Assembly: GCA_023935145.1 (NCBI GenBank)
Contig: CM043698.1
Span: 20,277,001 to 20,341,000, forward strand
DNA length: 64,000 nt
Direction: 5' to 3'
Source: Bretschneidera sinensis
Taxonomy: Eukaryota > Streptophyta > Magnoliopsida > Brassicales > Akaniaceae
This document shows, one piece after another, positions 32,392-44,031 of the stretch (positions within the stretch are counted from its first letter, which is position 1; every line of letters begins with the position of its first letter). Both the position numbers and the translations under genes were made by a program. The notes beneath the pieces were generated by a model. The model had not been told where the DNA came from, did not search any database, and worked only from the letters and a program-made list of their open reading frames with translations.

Positions 32392-33519
32392 TTGCATCTC
32401 ATTTCATCATTTGCATGTTTGACATTGAGTGATAGAGTATTAATCCATGTTTAACTATTCCCTTCACTCAAAAAATGTCATAGATAAACAAATTCGTGCT
32501 AAAAATTCAAGACTGGAAATTTTACTAATGGTCCAGTCGACTGGTAAATGTGCTCCAGTCGACTGGTAAGTCACTGCCTGATTGTCCAGTCGACTGGTAA
32601 TTTTGACCCAGTCGACTGGTAACTCTCTGCCAAAAACTCCAGACGACTGGTAAGTCTTCTCCAGTCGTCTATAAAATCAAATCTTGTTTGGAGCCATTTA
32701 ATACTCAAATATTAATTGTTCTTTGATAAATTCTCTTTGATTTGGCATTGGATAAATCAAGTGATGAGCTTGAATTTAGATTTGAGAATTATTTTTGAGT
32801 TATTTATCTATCAAGCATGAGCTGAATATGAAACTTTCTATTATATACGCTTGAGTTTGAAATTAATGATTATCTTTGCGTTGAATTGATAATCATCTAA
32901 TTATTGAATCTAACTTGCCCTGAAAATAATATTTGATTGATAATTGAAAATTATATTTCGGTGCATATATGCAAGGGAAGTAACTTTTTTTTTAAGTACT
33001 TGTAGATATTTCCAATCTGAACATCTTTTTGAGTAGTTGATGAGCTCTTTGTCTTGATTATTCAATTAATCAACTACCAATAAGGCTTGTTAAGTTTTAA
33101 TCCAATTTTATTTCTCTTAAGAGTTGAAAATAATTACTTTAGACTTTTTGAAGGGGGGAGAAAATCTGATTTATTGATAAAAGAGAAAACCTTTGGTAAA
33201 ATCATTTTACTAAAATGAGTTTTAAATACTTGATAAACTCTTTTTGATATGTTTTAAATTTGGTTATTATATCTTGAGAATTTCATCTCTATGTTCTAAA
33301 GGAACTCTTTCAAAAGCTTTATAGTTCTTGATATCTTGTAAAATGATTCTTTTTTCAAAATGTTTCATCAAAATATTTTCGATAGCATATTTTGAGGGGG
33401 AGCTCTTCTTTGAAATACACCTTTTTTATTATGACAAAAAGGGAGAGAAAAATAAGAATATTAGAGATTTTGTTAGACCTTATTCTTAAGATTTTTGTCA
33501 CCATCAAAAAGGGGGAGAT
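32392..33519 (+). other. 3' non-coding region of the inner copia, with palindromes and polypurine tract
   Basis: Six CCAGTCGACTGG-type words lie at 32531-32675, two of them carrying GACGAC or GTCGTC variants. The rest is AT-rich without coding sequence. It ends AAAAAGGGGGAGAT at 33506-33519, directly before the LTR. A second G-rich purine run (GGGGGGAG) occurs near 33154 and a third at 33394. Confidence 0.85.
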
Positions 33520-35031
33520 TGTTGACTTTGAATGATTTTGATAGTAACAAAAATCTTAATAAAGCACTAATGAATATTACTTAAGTAATACAGATTGTTA
33601 ATAGTGCTTATACATCAAAGGAGACCAAGATTGTAGAAATTGGTGAATCAATGTTGTTGTCATTTCAATTGTTAGGAGCTAATTATATTTGCATTGCATT
33701 TTATTATATAGTCTTAATTAATTGAAGATATAAAATCTCCAAGTGATTTTATTAAATGCAAATAAATTCTTTGGGCTCAATTCTTAACATTCTCTAATTA
33801 AATTTAAGAAGAATTTATGTTGGCATAGAAAATTACTTGAGCATTTGTAATGTATCATTCTTCATATATCTAGCACACACATTATGCTTAAATTTGTAAT
33901 ATGTTTTGTCATCATCAAAAATGCCTCAATCAAGAAATTGATTAGATTAATTTTGATGATAACAAAACACTTTTGAAATGTTTAACTTGTGTGTTTAATG
34001 TGCAAGAAAGTTTGATTAAATTAGGAGATTTTTTGGAACTCAAAAATCCAAAAAGAATAAAGAGATATGAAGAAAATTATGCTGAAAACACTGTTCATCC
34101 AGAAATCACTGTAGAAGCGCTCCAACAGTGACCCAGTCGACTGGGTGAATAGTGCAGTCGACTGGTAACACTATAGCAGCAAAAATGTGAATTTTTAAGA
34201 GGACCCAGTCGACTGGTATCACGACCCAGTCGACTGGTAGTTCAAAAATATGACCGTTGGGACTCGAAATCTGAGATTTTAAAAGCACAATCAATTCAAA
34301 TTGAAGTCTAACGGCCATATTAATTGATGGCTATATAAACCCACTCAATTCAGCATTCAACAAGGAGGAGAAGACATTCAAAAAGAGAAGAACACACACA
34401 ATCAAGTCATTCATTCTTTGAAACTCAAAAAAGCTTTGAAATACTCATGTTGAGCTATTCTTCAAGCTTTTCTTTGAAAGAGAGACATTATTCAGTTGTA
34501 TAAGCTTTCATTTGTTGTCTCTCTACCATTTACTTTACAACTTTTATTGTAAAGGGATTACTTTCGAGAGGAAGGGGATACTTCCGAGAGGAAGGGGATT
34601 GTATGGTTTGAGCAACACCCGTAAGTTGCTTGTGTTTCGGTTTGAGCAACACCCGTAAGTTGCTTGGTTTAGTGAAAGACTTCAAGGAGGATCCTTGAAG
34701 AGAGTGGACGTAGGGTCGGAAGGATTCCGATATTGCCGAACCACTATAAATCGAGTTTGCATCTCTCTAACTCTATCTCCTTAATTACTTTCGTAATTAC
34801 TTGCTTATAATTATTTATTATTCAAGTAAATGAGATTGATTGCTTAATTATTTTATAATTCAATTATCATTTCTATATTAAGCAATAAACTCTCTCATCT
34901 TTGTGCTAGTAATTTAGAAAGATTTAATTCCGCATATATTTTGATATTTGAGATTGCAAAAAGTATTTAATTTTTTTAATACCCAATTCACCCCCCTCTT
35001 GGGTATTGCCATAGTATATTTTGGACCTACA
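33520..35031 (+). repeat. 3' LTR of the inner copia element
   Basis: Nearly identical to 26780-28364 but lacking about 52 bp between two palindrome copies and about 21 bp (one GNRA hairpin) in the leader. TATATAAA lies at 34332-34339. The hairpin series is at 34533-34700: GNRA hairpins 34561-34574 and 34581-34594, SL2 copies 34611-34630 and 34645-34664, SL3 34680-34700. Confidence 0.93.
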
Positions 35032-35036
35032 ATAAG

Positions 35037-35890
35037 TCTAAGAGAATAAAAAGATAAACTATCTTCATTGCTTTGTGATTCTTCTCAAGATTTACTAAAT
35101 ATGAAAATGAAAACTTAAAGAATAAGATATTAGAATTGAATGACACTATATCTAGACTCATGCTTGGAAAGGAAAAGCTTGATGAAGTGCTTTCTTGCCA
35201 AAGATTAAGTGGAGGAAAATCTGGGTTAGGATACTCTCCATTAGGCAAGCAAAAATCAAAAGAGAGCTTATTCATGAAAGCCTCTTGTGTGAATGAAGCC
35301 TCTACTTCAAAGATCACTAGCAAGGTCAAAAACACACCCTCAATGAATGCTAGCATGTCTAAAAATGCAAATTCTAATGCATATACAAAAATAAAAAAGC
35401 CTAAAAATACTCATGCTTATATGTATGCTCATTCAAGAAATGCTTATACACATCTTAGAAATAACCATCATGTGCATCCTAGAAACAATATGCATAATCA
35501 AAACTTACATCCTGCACAAGCATATCCTAGGAATTACTGTCATGGTTATTCTAGAAATAATAAGCATACTCATGAAAATGCAAGCATGTATCTTAGAAAT
35601 CATCTTCATATATTTTCTGGAAATGACATGTATATTCATATTCCTCACAATAGAAACATGTATCCTAGGAACTCATATCCTAAGCATTATAGGCATGCAT
35701 AACTAAATACTCCTAGAAAATTCAATAACTATCGTCCTACGATTGTGCATTATCAAAATGTCTATAGATCACTATATGCTGTTAAGAAAGTATGGGTCCC
35801 AAAAGGAACCGTATTTTCAAGGACTAACCCCAAAGGACCCAAGAAATTTTGGGTACCTAAAAATGCCATTGTGTATCCTTGTGTGATGTA
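35037..35890 (+). pseudogene. gag of the outer copia, 3' part
   Basis: Directly after the inner element and its ATAAG duplication the coiled-coil region of Gag continues, matching residues about 295 onward of the inner element's Gag. A 188-codon frame (35136-35702) contains the His/Asn/Arg/Tyr-rich repeats (HPRNN, HSRNA words). Downstream are the conserved VWVPKGT and GPKKFWVP motifs near 35790-35870. A stop near 35701 and others break it. Confidence 0.85.
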
Positions 35891-38800
35891 GATATGTATC
35901 CACACCAAGGAAAAAGGTAACTGTTGATACCTTGATTGTGGATGCTCAAAACACATGACCGGTGATAAAAGTGTATTCAATGAGCTAACTCTAAGAGATG
36001 GTGGACTTGTCACCATTGGAGACAACACAAAAATAAATATCATCAGGCATGGAAAAGTTGGTAATGATGTCTTAACTATAAATAATGTATTACTAGTACA
36101 AGGCCTTATGCCAAATTTACTAAGTATTAGTCAACTTTGTGACAAAGGCAACAAAGTCAAATTTGAAACCTCTTATTGTCTAGTTATAGACATCAAGAGT
36201 AACAAGATCAAATTTGTTGGCCATAGACATGAAAATGTCTATATAGTTGATTTAAAATCCTTGCATTCCGAAAATAAAAAATATTTTCTTGCAATTAGTG
36301 AAAATCCATGGCTATGGCATAGAAGGCTTGGTCATGTGAACATGAATTTGCTTAAAATCATTTCTAGAAAAGATTTAGTCATTGGACTTCCCAAAATCAA
36401 TTTTGAAAAAGACAAAGTATGTGATGCTTGTCAAATGGGAAAACAAACTAGGATTTATTTTTTAAATCAAATAATGTAGTCTCAACTACTAGACCATTGT
36501 AACTTTTGCATATGGACTTATTTGGTCCAATAAGTACCATTAGTCTAGGTGGCCATCAATATACTCTTGTTATTGTTGATGACTATTCAAGATATACCTT
36601 TGTTATTTTCATTGCTTATAAGGATGAAGCTTACAAAGGATTTGAAAACTTTTGAAAAAAGGTTCAAAATGAAAAAGGAATTTGTATTTCAAACATTAGA
36701 AGTGATTATGAAAAAGAATTTGAAAACCAAAGTTTTTCAAAATTTTGTGATGAAAATGGAATCGATCACAGCTTTTCAGCTCCTAGAACTCCTCAACAAA
36801 ATGGAGTTGTTGAGAGGAAAAATAGAGCTCTAGAATAATTTGCAAGAACAATGCTTTGTGAAAATAGTTTACCAAAATACTTTTGGGCTGAAGCAGTAAA
36901 CACTTCTTGCTATATCTTGAATAGAATTTTAACTAGGCCTATGCTTGATAAAACTCTGTATGAATTATAGAAAGGTAAAAAACCTAATATCTCATATTTT
37001 CATACATTTGGTTGTAAATGCTTCATCCTAAAGAACAATAAAACTAACTTGGGTAAATTTGACTCTAAGATCGATGAAGGGATATTTTTAGGATATTCAA
37101 CCTCTAGCAAGGCTTATAGAGTCTTCAACAAAAGAACTCTAGTGGTAAAGGAATCCGTACATGTAACTCTTGATGAGTCTAACCCAATTAGTAGTAGAGA
37201 AGTTTCTTTTAATGATGATGCATATTTTATTCAAAGAACGGAAACACCTACTCCCATTGTTGACCCAAAGAAGAGTCCACCTCAAACAAATGAAGAGATG
37301 GAAACTCTCAAATTGGACTAACCATCTACAAGCCGATAAGAGGGTAGTCTTCCCAAAGATTGGAGGTATGTAAATTATCACTCGATTGATTAAGTGATTG
37401 GTGATCCTTCACAAGGGGTACGAACTCGTTCCTCTATTAGAAATATTTGCAATTATGTAGCTTATTTGTCTCAAATTGAACCTAAGACATTTATTGAAGC
37501 CAAGAAGGATAATGATTGGATAATTGCAATGCAAGAAGAAATAAATCAATTTGAAAGAAATAGTGTTTGGAATCTAGTTCCTAGACCTAAGAATCATACA
37601 ATAATAGAAATTAAATGGGTATTTAGAAATAAGGTGGATGAAAATGGAATAGTAACTAGGAACAAGGCTAGACTAGTTGCTAAGGGATATAATCAAGAAG
37701 AAGGAATAGACTTTGATGAGACCTATGCTCCCGTAGCTAGATTAGAAGCTATTCGAATGTTATTAATCTTTGCATGCTTTAATAAGTTTAAGTTATTTCA
37801 AATAGATGTAAAAAGTGCATTTTTAAATGGCTTTATAGAAGAAGAGGTTTATGTTGAGCAACCTCTTGGATTTGAGAATCCTAGTCTTCCAAATCATGTC
37901 TACAAGTTCTCTAAGGCTCTATATGGGTTGAAGCAAGCTCCAAGGGCATGGTATGAAAGACTAAGTAAATTCTTAATAGACAATAATTTTATAAGAGGTA
38001 AAGTAAACATAACCCTCTTCACAAAAACTCACATAAATGACACTCTACTAGTCCAAATATATGTTGATGATATTATATTTGGTGCTACTAATGAATCTAT
38101 GTGTCAAGAGTTTTCCAAGTGCATGCAAGGTGAATTTGAAATAAGCATGATGGGAAAGCTTACCTATTTCCTTGGACTTCGAATCAAACAATTGAAAGGA
38201 GGCATCTTCATCAATCAATCAAAATATGCTAAGGACCTACTAAAGAGGTTCGAGATGGAAAGCTCAAAGCCACTTGGTACACCTATAAGCACATCTACAA
38301 AACTTGATCTTGATGAAGGAGGTAAGTGTGTGGTTACTAAATACTATAGAAGTATGATAGGAGCTTTACTTTATTTGACTGCAACTAGACCTGATATTAT
38401 GTTCAGTGTATGCATGTGTGCTAGATTTCAAGCTAATCCTAAGGAATCACATGTAGTAGCAGTAAAAAAGATCCTTAGATATCTACAAGGAACTCAAACC
38501 CTAGGATTATGGTACTCTAGAGATTCATCTTTTGAGCTTGTAGGATATTCAGATGCTGATTTTTCTAGATGTAGGTTAGATAGAAAAAGCACAAGTGGAA
38601 CATGCCAATTCTTAGGTGCAATGTTAACCTCTTGGTTTTCCAAGAAACAGAACTTCGTTGCACTATCAACCGTTGAGACGGAATATGTAGCAGCTGAAAG
38701 TTGTTGTGCCCAAGTATTATGGATGAAACAACAACTAGAAGACTATGGCATGAACTCAAAAGTATCCCAATACATTGTGATAATACTAGTGCTATCAATC

Positions 38801-39015
38801 TAACTAAGAATCCTATTCAGCACTCTAGAACTAAACACATAGAAATTAGACATCATTTCTTAAGAGATCATGCCCAAAAAGGTGATATAAGACTAAAATT
38901 CATACCTTCAGAGGATCAAATAGCTGACATTCTTACAAAACTTCTAAGTGAAGCAAGTTTTTGCAAAATAAGACTATCAATGGGATTGTTAGATTATGAT
39001 AAACTGTATGTTTGA
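35891..39015 (+). pseudogene. pol of the outer copia (protease-integrase-RT-RNase H), broken
   Basis: A protease remnant has the active-site region altered to DCG (near 35935). The integrase zinc-finger region is HRRLGH...CDACQMGKQ (frame 35955-36479), followed by a frameshifted catalytic core over about 36480-37000. The best-preserved part is a 469-codon frame (37394-38803) holding RT with the catalytic YVDD, then the start of RNase H. A one-base loss near 38755 shifts RNase H into the frame at 38701-39015, which contains the HCDNTSA and TKHIEIRHHF motifs. These domains cut, integrate and copy the element; here they cannot be made as one protein. Confidence 0.9.
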
Positions 39016-39149
39016 TTGTTTCATCATTCATCATTTTGCATATTTGACATCTAATAAAAGAGTGTTAAACCTTATTTAATTACTCCCTCACTCAAGATGG
39101 CATAGATAAACAAATTTCGTGCTAAGACTCAAAACTGCAAATTTTCTTA

Positions 39150-39262
39150 AGGGTCCAGTCGACTGGTAAGTCTCTGTCCAATCTTCCAGTCGATTGGTAT
39201 ACAAAACTCTTCATCTCTGCAAAGCACCCAGTCAACTAGTACCCTAACCCCAGTCGACTGGT
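39150..39262 (+). repeat. Palindrome cluster behind pol (outer copia)
   Basis: Four copies of the CCAGTCGACTGG-type word, two of them mutated (CCAGTCGATTGG, CCAGTCAACTAG), follow the pol stop codon by about 140 bp. The same words fill U3 of the LTRs. Confidence 0.85.
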
Positions 39263-39498
39263 GTCGCAATTCTATAAATAGGTTGTTCATTTTTTTTTAT
39301 TCAGATTTTTACTCCATTTTCAAAAACCCTAGCTTTCTCTCTCTATAAAATCTCGTCATTTTGATAAAAAAAAACTTCAAAACACTTACTAAACACCTCG
39401 ATCTACTCATCCACACCATCTATTTCAACTTTCTACGGTTGAAATCTCTCATTTTCACTTAAAACCCTCTTTAACCCAAAACTCATATTTCTACCAAA

Positions 39499-40650
39499 AT
39501 GTTCGATAGAATCCGGATAAAAACCACCGTTGGGGAACCACATTCGCCTACGAGGCCAAGGGCCACCAAATCCATAGCTCCAAATTCATAGAGGAAGGGC
39601 GTGGCGGGCTCGTCCAGCAAGAAGCCTAGAACAGAGCTTGACGATTCTCAGTTTTTCAGCCCAGCAGTGAAGGACATGTATACCTCTATTATTTGGCACA
39701 AGAAAATCATGACAGGTAGAGTTGTCGACTTCGACTCTATTCATCATGGTAATTTCAATATATTACCTACCCTCGAGGCAATAAACTTGACCCCACTAAT
39801 CAAGATACATTAGAAGGACTACCCGAGACTGATTCACTAGTTCTATGCGAACTTAGTGAAACCCAGTCCACTGGCTCTGAGGTTCAGAACCAGTGTTATG
39901 GGTGTGGAGTTTGAGGTCAATACTGACCTCTTGATTAGCATATTAAGGATCCCTATGGGAGGGATCCAATGGAGTCTGGATAGATGTCCAGATAATTTCG
40001 AGTTTGAGGAGGCATATCAGATAGTTAGGGGCGACCTTAACTATATGTTTCGACCCACTACATTTCACACATGTAGTGACATGCCCCTAGACTCGAAATT
40101 GTTCAACCTCATTGTGAGTTGGACCATCCACCTGAGACTTGAGAGTCGGGGTATCTATCTAAGATAGATATCATATTGATTTGGTGCCTTAAAACTGGGC
40201 ACCACTTCAATATCCACCCCGTGCTGCTCGCTAACATGATTAATAGCGAAGCGAGCGACTCTGGATGCCTTCTCTATAGGATGCTCATCCTCTAGCACTT
40301 CTAAGTGCCTCTCCCTGTCTTCGAGGCTCAAGGACATCATCAACTCTTATCGTTGAAAAAGATGGGATGCACAGTCAGAGACGGCTTCATCTACTCCAAG
40401 GCCGAGAACCTCCTATGGGTGACTTGAGTGCTGGTCAAGCTGGATATGGCGATCTCCTTCAGGCTATCATAAGCTTCCAGCTGACCATGCAGTCCGACTT
40501 CTAGAGTTTGAGCTTTATAGTCGAGAGCATGCATCACGACCTCCGCTCTTTTCGGGATGACTTCGAGTTGCACCGTGAGTATACCGAGAGCTCTCTGGCT
40601 AAACTTCGGGATCTTGCTCATGGCAGCTTTGACTCTCCTGCTCCCTGAGT
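39499..40650 (+). pseudogene. Extra 3' ORF in the env-like position of the outer copia, broken
   Basis: From an ATG at 39499, plus-strand frames give a basic Ser/Lys-rich start (GSSSKKPRTELDD, 39601-39813). A segment with FYANL and VMGVEFEVNTDLL (39830-40167) follows, then frameshifted sequence to about 40650. The FYANL motif and the G-x-x-F pattern resemble the 'putative plant transposon protein' domain often found in the third ORF of plant retroelements. The position behind RNase H is that of the Sirevirus env-like gene. I see no convincing signal peptide or transmembrane anchor, so an envelope role is not supported. At least four breaks are present. Confidence 0.55.
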
Positions 40651-41328
40651 CATTTTTCTATCCAACTTTGATGTACATAGTGATATAGTTTCTCATTGTC
40701 TTAGCACGAACATATTTTCATCTTTTATTGTATCTGTACTTCTGTTTCGGCTGTACGAAGCCTAGTTTGTATAGACTATGGTTATATATGATGATGGTTC
40801 ATGCTTAGACTTATTTCATGTACTTGTTTTACATGTGTGCAATATAGTTGCATGCTTTATATCTCTAAATATTCAGATAACTGCTTTAAAACTGTTTCTG
40901 CATGTATAGAAACTTTCAGTTCTTCCCGGGAAGGCTTCTAAACTCCGAATGATGCCAAATTTTCGTATAAAAGTTTGTTTATGCATTTCCTTCATGTTTA
41001 TGATAGCTACATAACTTATTTTTTCGTTTACTGCCCCCTTTTCTGCTGTTGTCAAAACGGGAGAAAAAAATGAGAAAATGTGAAAACCTACTGTAAACTC
41101 AAACAACTGCATAGATTTAGGGGGAGCATTGCTCCAAAGAACTTGATATATGTTTATAAATGTTGAGTTGATTGGTTAGGCTGCATATAAACTGTTTTTG
41201 ATCTTTTTACAGGTTGGTTTTATTCAAAAAATAGAGGAGACTCTGCCCAATTTTTTCAAAAAATCCAAAACTTAGTTTTTTTAACAGTTTTCTCTCATTA
41301 GTTTTATCATCATCAAAAAGGGAGAGAT
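40651..41328 (+). other. 3' non-coding region and polypurine tract of the outer copia
   Basis: No coding sequence was recognised. It ends with AAAAGGGAGAGAT directly before the 3' LTR (about 41315-41328), the polypurine tract that primes plus-strand synthesis. A shorter purine run, GGGAGAAAAAAATGAG, lies near 41060, and a GGGGGAGC run at 41120. Confidence 0.8.
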
Positions 41329-42518
41329 TGTTGACCCTCACCTATATTTTAATGATGACAAAACATAACCTTAATTATACTAACAGTGCTATATAAGTGT
41401 ATTAAGTGAGAAAAGCATTCAGCCAAGGATCAAAGTGCATGAACTCAACCCGAATCAAACATCAACTCCAGACAGAAGATCTAGTATAGGTTAAGGTATT
41501 GAAACAAGTTGTAAATCTCACTTGTTAAGGTAAAAAGCTTGTCTTATGGATCATTTTGAAAAAGAATTTTAATAGAACTTTTCATTCAAACGTTTTTAAG
41601 TTAAAAACATTTCAAAACATGGAAACTGGGTTGTTAAGTAACCCAGTCGACTGGGTACTTATACCAGAAGACTGGTATATGGGACAGTGCGTCCACAGTT
41701 GACTGGATGCTTCATACCAGTCCACTGGTGTTTTGGACAGACAGTCCCCAGTCGACTGGTATATTGGGCAGACTGTCCCCAGTCGACTGGTAAGAGCCAC
41801 CCAGTCGACTGGTACCTTCAATAGCCTTAAAAATGGGATTTTTAACTTGACACAGTCGACTAGTAGTTCAAAAAATATGACCGTTGAGACGCGAGATTTC
41901 AGCACAAATTGTACCAAAACGTACCAAATCAATTCAGAACGGGCATATTACATCAAGACTATTTAAACCCACTCTATTGAGCATTTCAAAAGAAGTGATT
42001 AAACATTCAATCAAGTTTTTGCTCATTGATACACAAAAAGCTTTGACATATTTATTATTGAGTCATTGTTCAAGTTTTACCTTGAAAGAGAGATATTATT
42101 CAGTTGTATAAGCTTTCATTGTAGTCTCTCTACTATTTACTTTACAGTATTTATTGTAAAGGGATTAGCTTCCGAAAGGAAGAGATTAGCTTCCGAGAGG
42201 AAGGGGTTTTTGCTTCCGAGAGGAAGGGATTGATTGTAAGGTTTGTGCAACACCCGTGAAGTTGCACGACTAAGTTTCTTAGTGGATTACTTCAAGGAGG
42301 TTCCTTGAAGAGAGTGGACGTAGGGTCGGAACGAATCCGATATTGCCGAACCACTATAAACTGAGTTTGCATCCTTTATTCCTTAAACTCTTTTATTTAC
42401 AACACATTATTTGTTTACATGCTTGTGGGTTATCTGTTTTTATAAACTTGTGTTTAATTAGCAAAAGTTTTTTAAAAACCCAATTCACCCCCCTCTTGGA
42501 TTGAAACCTCAGTCTACA
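41329..42518 (+). repeat. 3' LTR of the outer copia element
   Basis: It carries eight palindrome-like copies of CCAGTCGACTGG (41641-41865), a TATTTAAA box at 41960-41967, and the leader hairpin series at 42140-42340. Its transcription direction points towards CASP-like copy 1, whose start codon is 1.6 kb further on. Confidence 0.93.
42140..42340 (+). ncRNA. Predicted structured leader (outer, 3' LTR copy)
   Basis: SL1 is at 42140-42161. Three GNRA-capped CTTCC/GGAAG hairpins lie at 42169-42182 (GAAA loop), 42190-42203 and 42213-42226 (GAGA loops). SL2 has a perfect 7-bp stem GTGCAAC/GTTGCAC (42245-42267), SL3 has a 9-bp stem (42290-42310), and a TCGGA/TCCGA stem lies at 42326-42340. It has one fewer GNRA hairpin than the 5' LTR. 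Confidence 0.55.
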
Positions 42519-42523
42519 ATATT

Positions 42524-44031
42524 GTTTGCTTAGTTTGTGTGGTCTTTGGTTTCAAAATGAATATTTTTGCTTGGTTGAGAGAGCTGATGAGTTTGGAATG
42601 CAGGAAATTAAGAAAATAATTTTTTTTCTTTTGTTTGTTGTTTGGAAAGCAAGTTCGATATGGTTTGTTTGTTGCCTTCTTAGCTTGGGGAAAAGAAGCA
42701 AGTGTTGCATGGGGAGAGAAGAATACAGAAGAAAGAAGAGAGAAGAAGGAAGAAGAAATGTAGTTTTGAGTTTATAAAAATATTTGCTGAGTTGGATTTT
42801 ATTTTTGACGAGAGTCTAACGGTTTAACTGACAGAAAACTTCACTGAGAAAAGTTTTTGTAAAGAAAAAAAAGTGAAAGTTGAATAAGATAAAAGAGATT
42901 TATGTCATTTCTCAAACAATAATAAGGTAATTGAAAAACGAATCAAAATTCATGATAATTAATATAAATTTATCTCAATTTAATAACTTTGAAGGTGATT
43001 TTTATAATTAAGTTCGTATAACTAAATTAATTAATAAAAATATTAATGTAAAACTAATAAAAGTATAGCTTAATTTATTTGTACTTTAATTAATTAAAAG
43101 GGTCAACTTATTTCACTTAAATAACCACGATAATGCCAATGACACCATCTTTTCAATGACCCCAATCGAAACTTTGTACTACATGACAACCAGTATTTCA
43201 CTTAGAATAACCACGATAATACTAATGACACCATCTTTCTAATGACCTCAATCGAAACTTTGTACTACATGACAAGTGACGCCTAATCAGATTCTGATAA
43301 GAACCACAAATCTTTATCATATCATCTTTGTCCAAATCCAATGGCAAATAGAAAAAAAATGAAGGAACAGAAAAGGAAAATTCTTGGCCAATTGATACCA
43401 ATTACAAAATAGCATATTATATACAGCTAGTATACATCAAGACAGAAAGTAAGCAATTAGAATTTTGGACCCTTATTAGTCAAAGAAAACCCACTTGCTG
43501 GGTAACTTGCTTGAATAATTGACGAGTGTGTGGAAATAAAGTTTGCCAACCAACCATTGGATGAGTTGACAAAACATGGAGCAGTAGAGCTAGAAAATGA
43601 GAATAATAAAAACATGCATAGACACAGAGAAATTATTTTGCTAAAATAAAATCTTCATTCATTAATTTGGCACAGGATATCAAGTAATCTCCAAATTTTA
43701 TTGGTGATTTTCGAAAGCTCTACTGATTACATTATTTTTTAAATAGCACATTTATATTAACATTACCTACAAATTCTTTCAAAATTATCAATAAAGTTTT
43801 AAACGAATATAAAATATTGATTTTAAATTTGACCTAATTTTTTCAGAATATCTATATGTATCTATTACCATGATCAAATTAAGGCGAAAGTCCAAAGTAA
43901 TCAGATTAAAGAGAAGCAGATGTGAAGTCAATGAGCCTCTTTGTTTGTTTATTCGCCCAGAAGCCCATAATTTTTGGGTCAACGAACCCGGTTGGTAATG
44001 AAGTAAACGATGGTAGATCCTCTGCCTTGCC
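42524..44031. other. Upstream region of CASP-like copy 1
   Basis: This continues unit 1 after the copia insertion and matches 52198-53268 and 59366-60844. It is non-coding and AT-rich. An 85-bp tandem duplication (43109-43278) is unique to this unit. Short frames such as 42526-42777 are broken differently in each unit and are not considered genes. Confidence 0.65.
43109..43278. repeat. 85-bp tandem duplication in the CASP-like copy 1 promoter
   Basis: Copies start TATTTCACTTA at 43109 and 43194 and share AATGACACCATCTTT and CAATCGAAACTTTGTACTAC. Units 2 and 3 have a single copy, so the duplication arose after the unit was duplicated. Confidence 0.88.

Larger units (their letters stand above)
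26780..35031 (+). mobile_element. Sirevirus-like copia element nested in gag of the outer one (inner element)
   Basis: LTRs at 26780-28364 and 33520-35031 start TGTTGAC and end CCTACA, with target duplication ATAAG at 26775-26779 and 35032-35036. The primer-binding site is at 28367-28379 and the AAAAAGGGGGAGAT polypurine tract at 33506-33519. It is related to the outer element in every coding region but has distinct LTRs. It lacks the Gag zinc knuckle, the second half of integrase and the N-terminal part of RT, and has no env-like ORF. The two LTRs differ at few positions apart from two repeat-mediated deletions, so insertion seems recent and later than that of the outer element. It probably moved with proteins supplied by a complete relative. 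Confidence 0.93.
24310..42518 (+). mobile_element. Sirevirus-like Ty1/copia retrotransposon (outer element), itself interrupted
   Basis: LTRs at 24310-25510 and 41329-42518 start TGTTG and end CTACA, flanked by the 5-bp target duplication ATATT (24305-24309, 42519-42523). Unit 2 shows the empty site. The primer-binding site TGGTATCAGAGCC follows the 5' LTR, and an AAAAGGGAGAGAT polypurine tract precedes the 3' LTR. Order of coding remnants is Gag, protease, integrase, RT, RNase H (copia order), then an extra ORF in the position of the Sirevirus env-like gene. The extra 3' ORF, a large Gag with a coiled coil, palindromic repeats and the CATCAAAAAGGGAGAGATTG end all fit the Sirevirus genus. Many stops and frameshifts make it inactive. 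A second element sits in its gag at 26780-35031. Confidence 0.93.

Noticed and set aside
40155..40621. Minus-strand frames in the env-like region
   Set aside because: Plus-strand frames continue the element's coding direction and contain the recognisable FYANL segment just upstream.
42526..42777. 83-codon frame upstream of CASP-like copy 1 (also 52202-52438)
   Set aside because: The frame is broken differently in each unit, contains no motif and lies in the promoter-side region.
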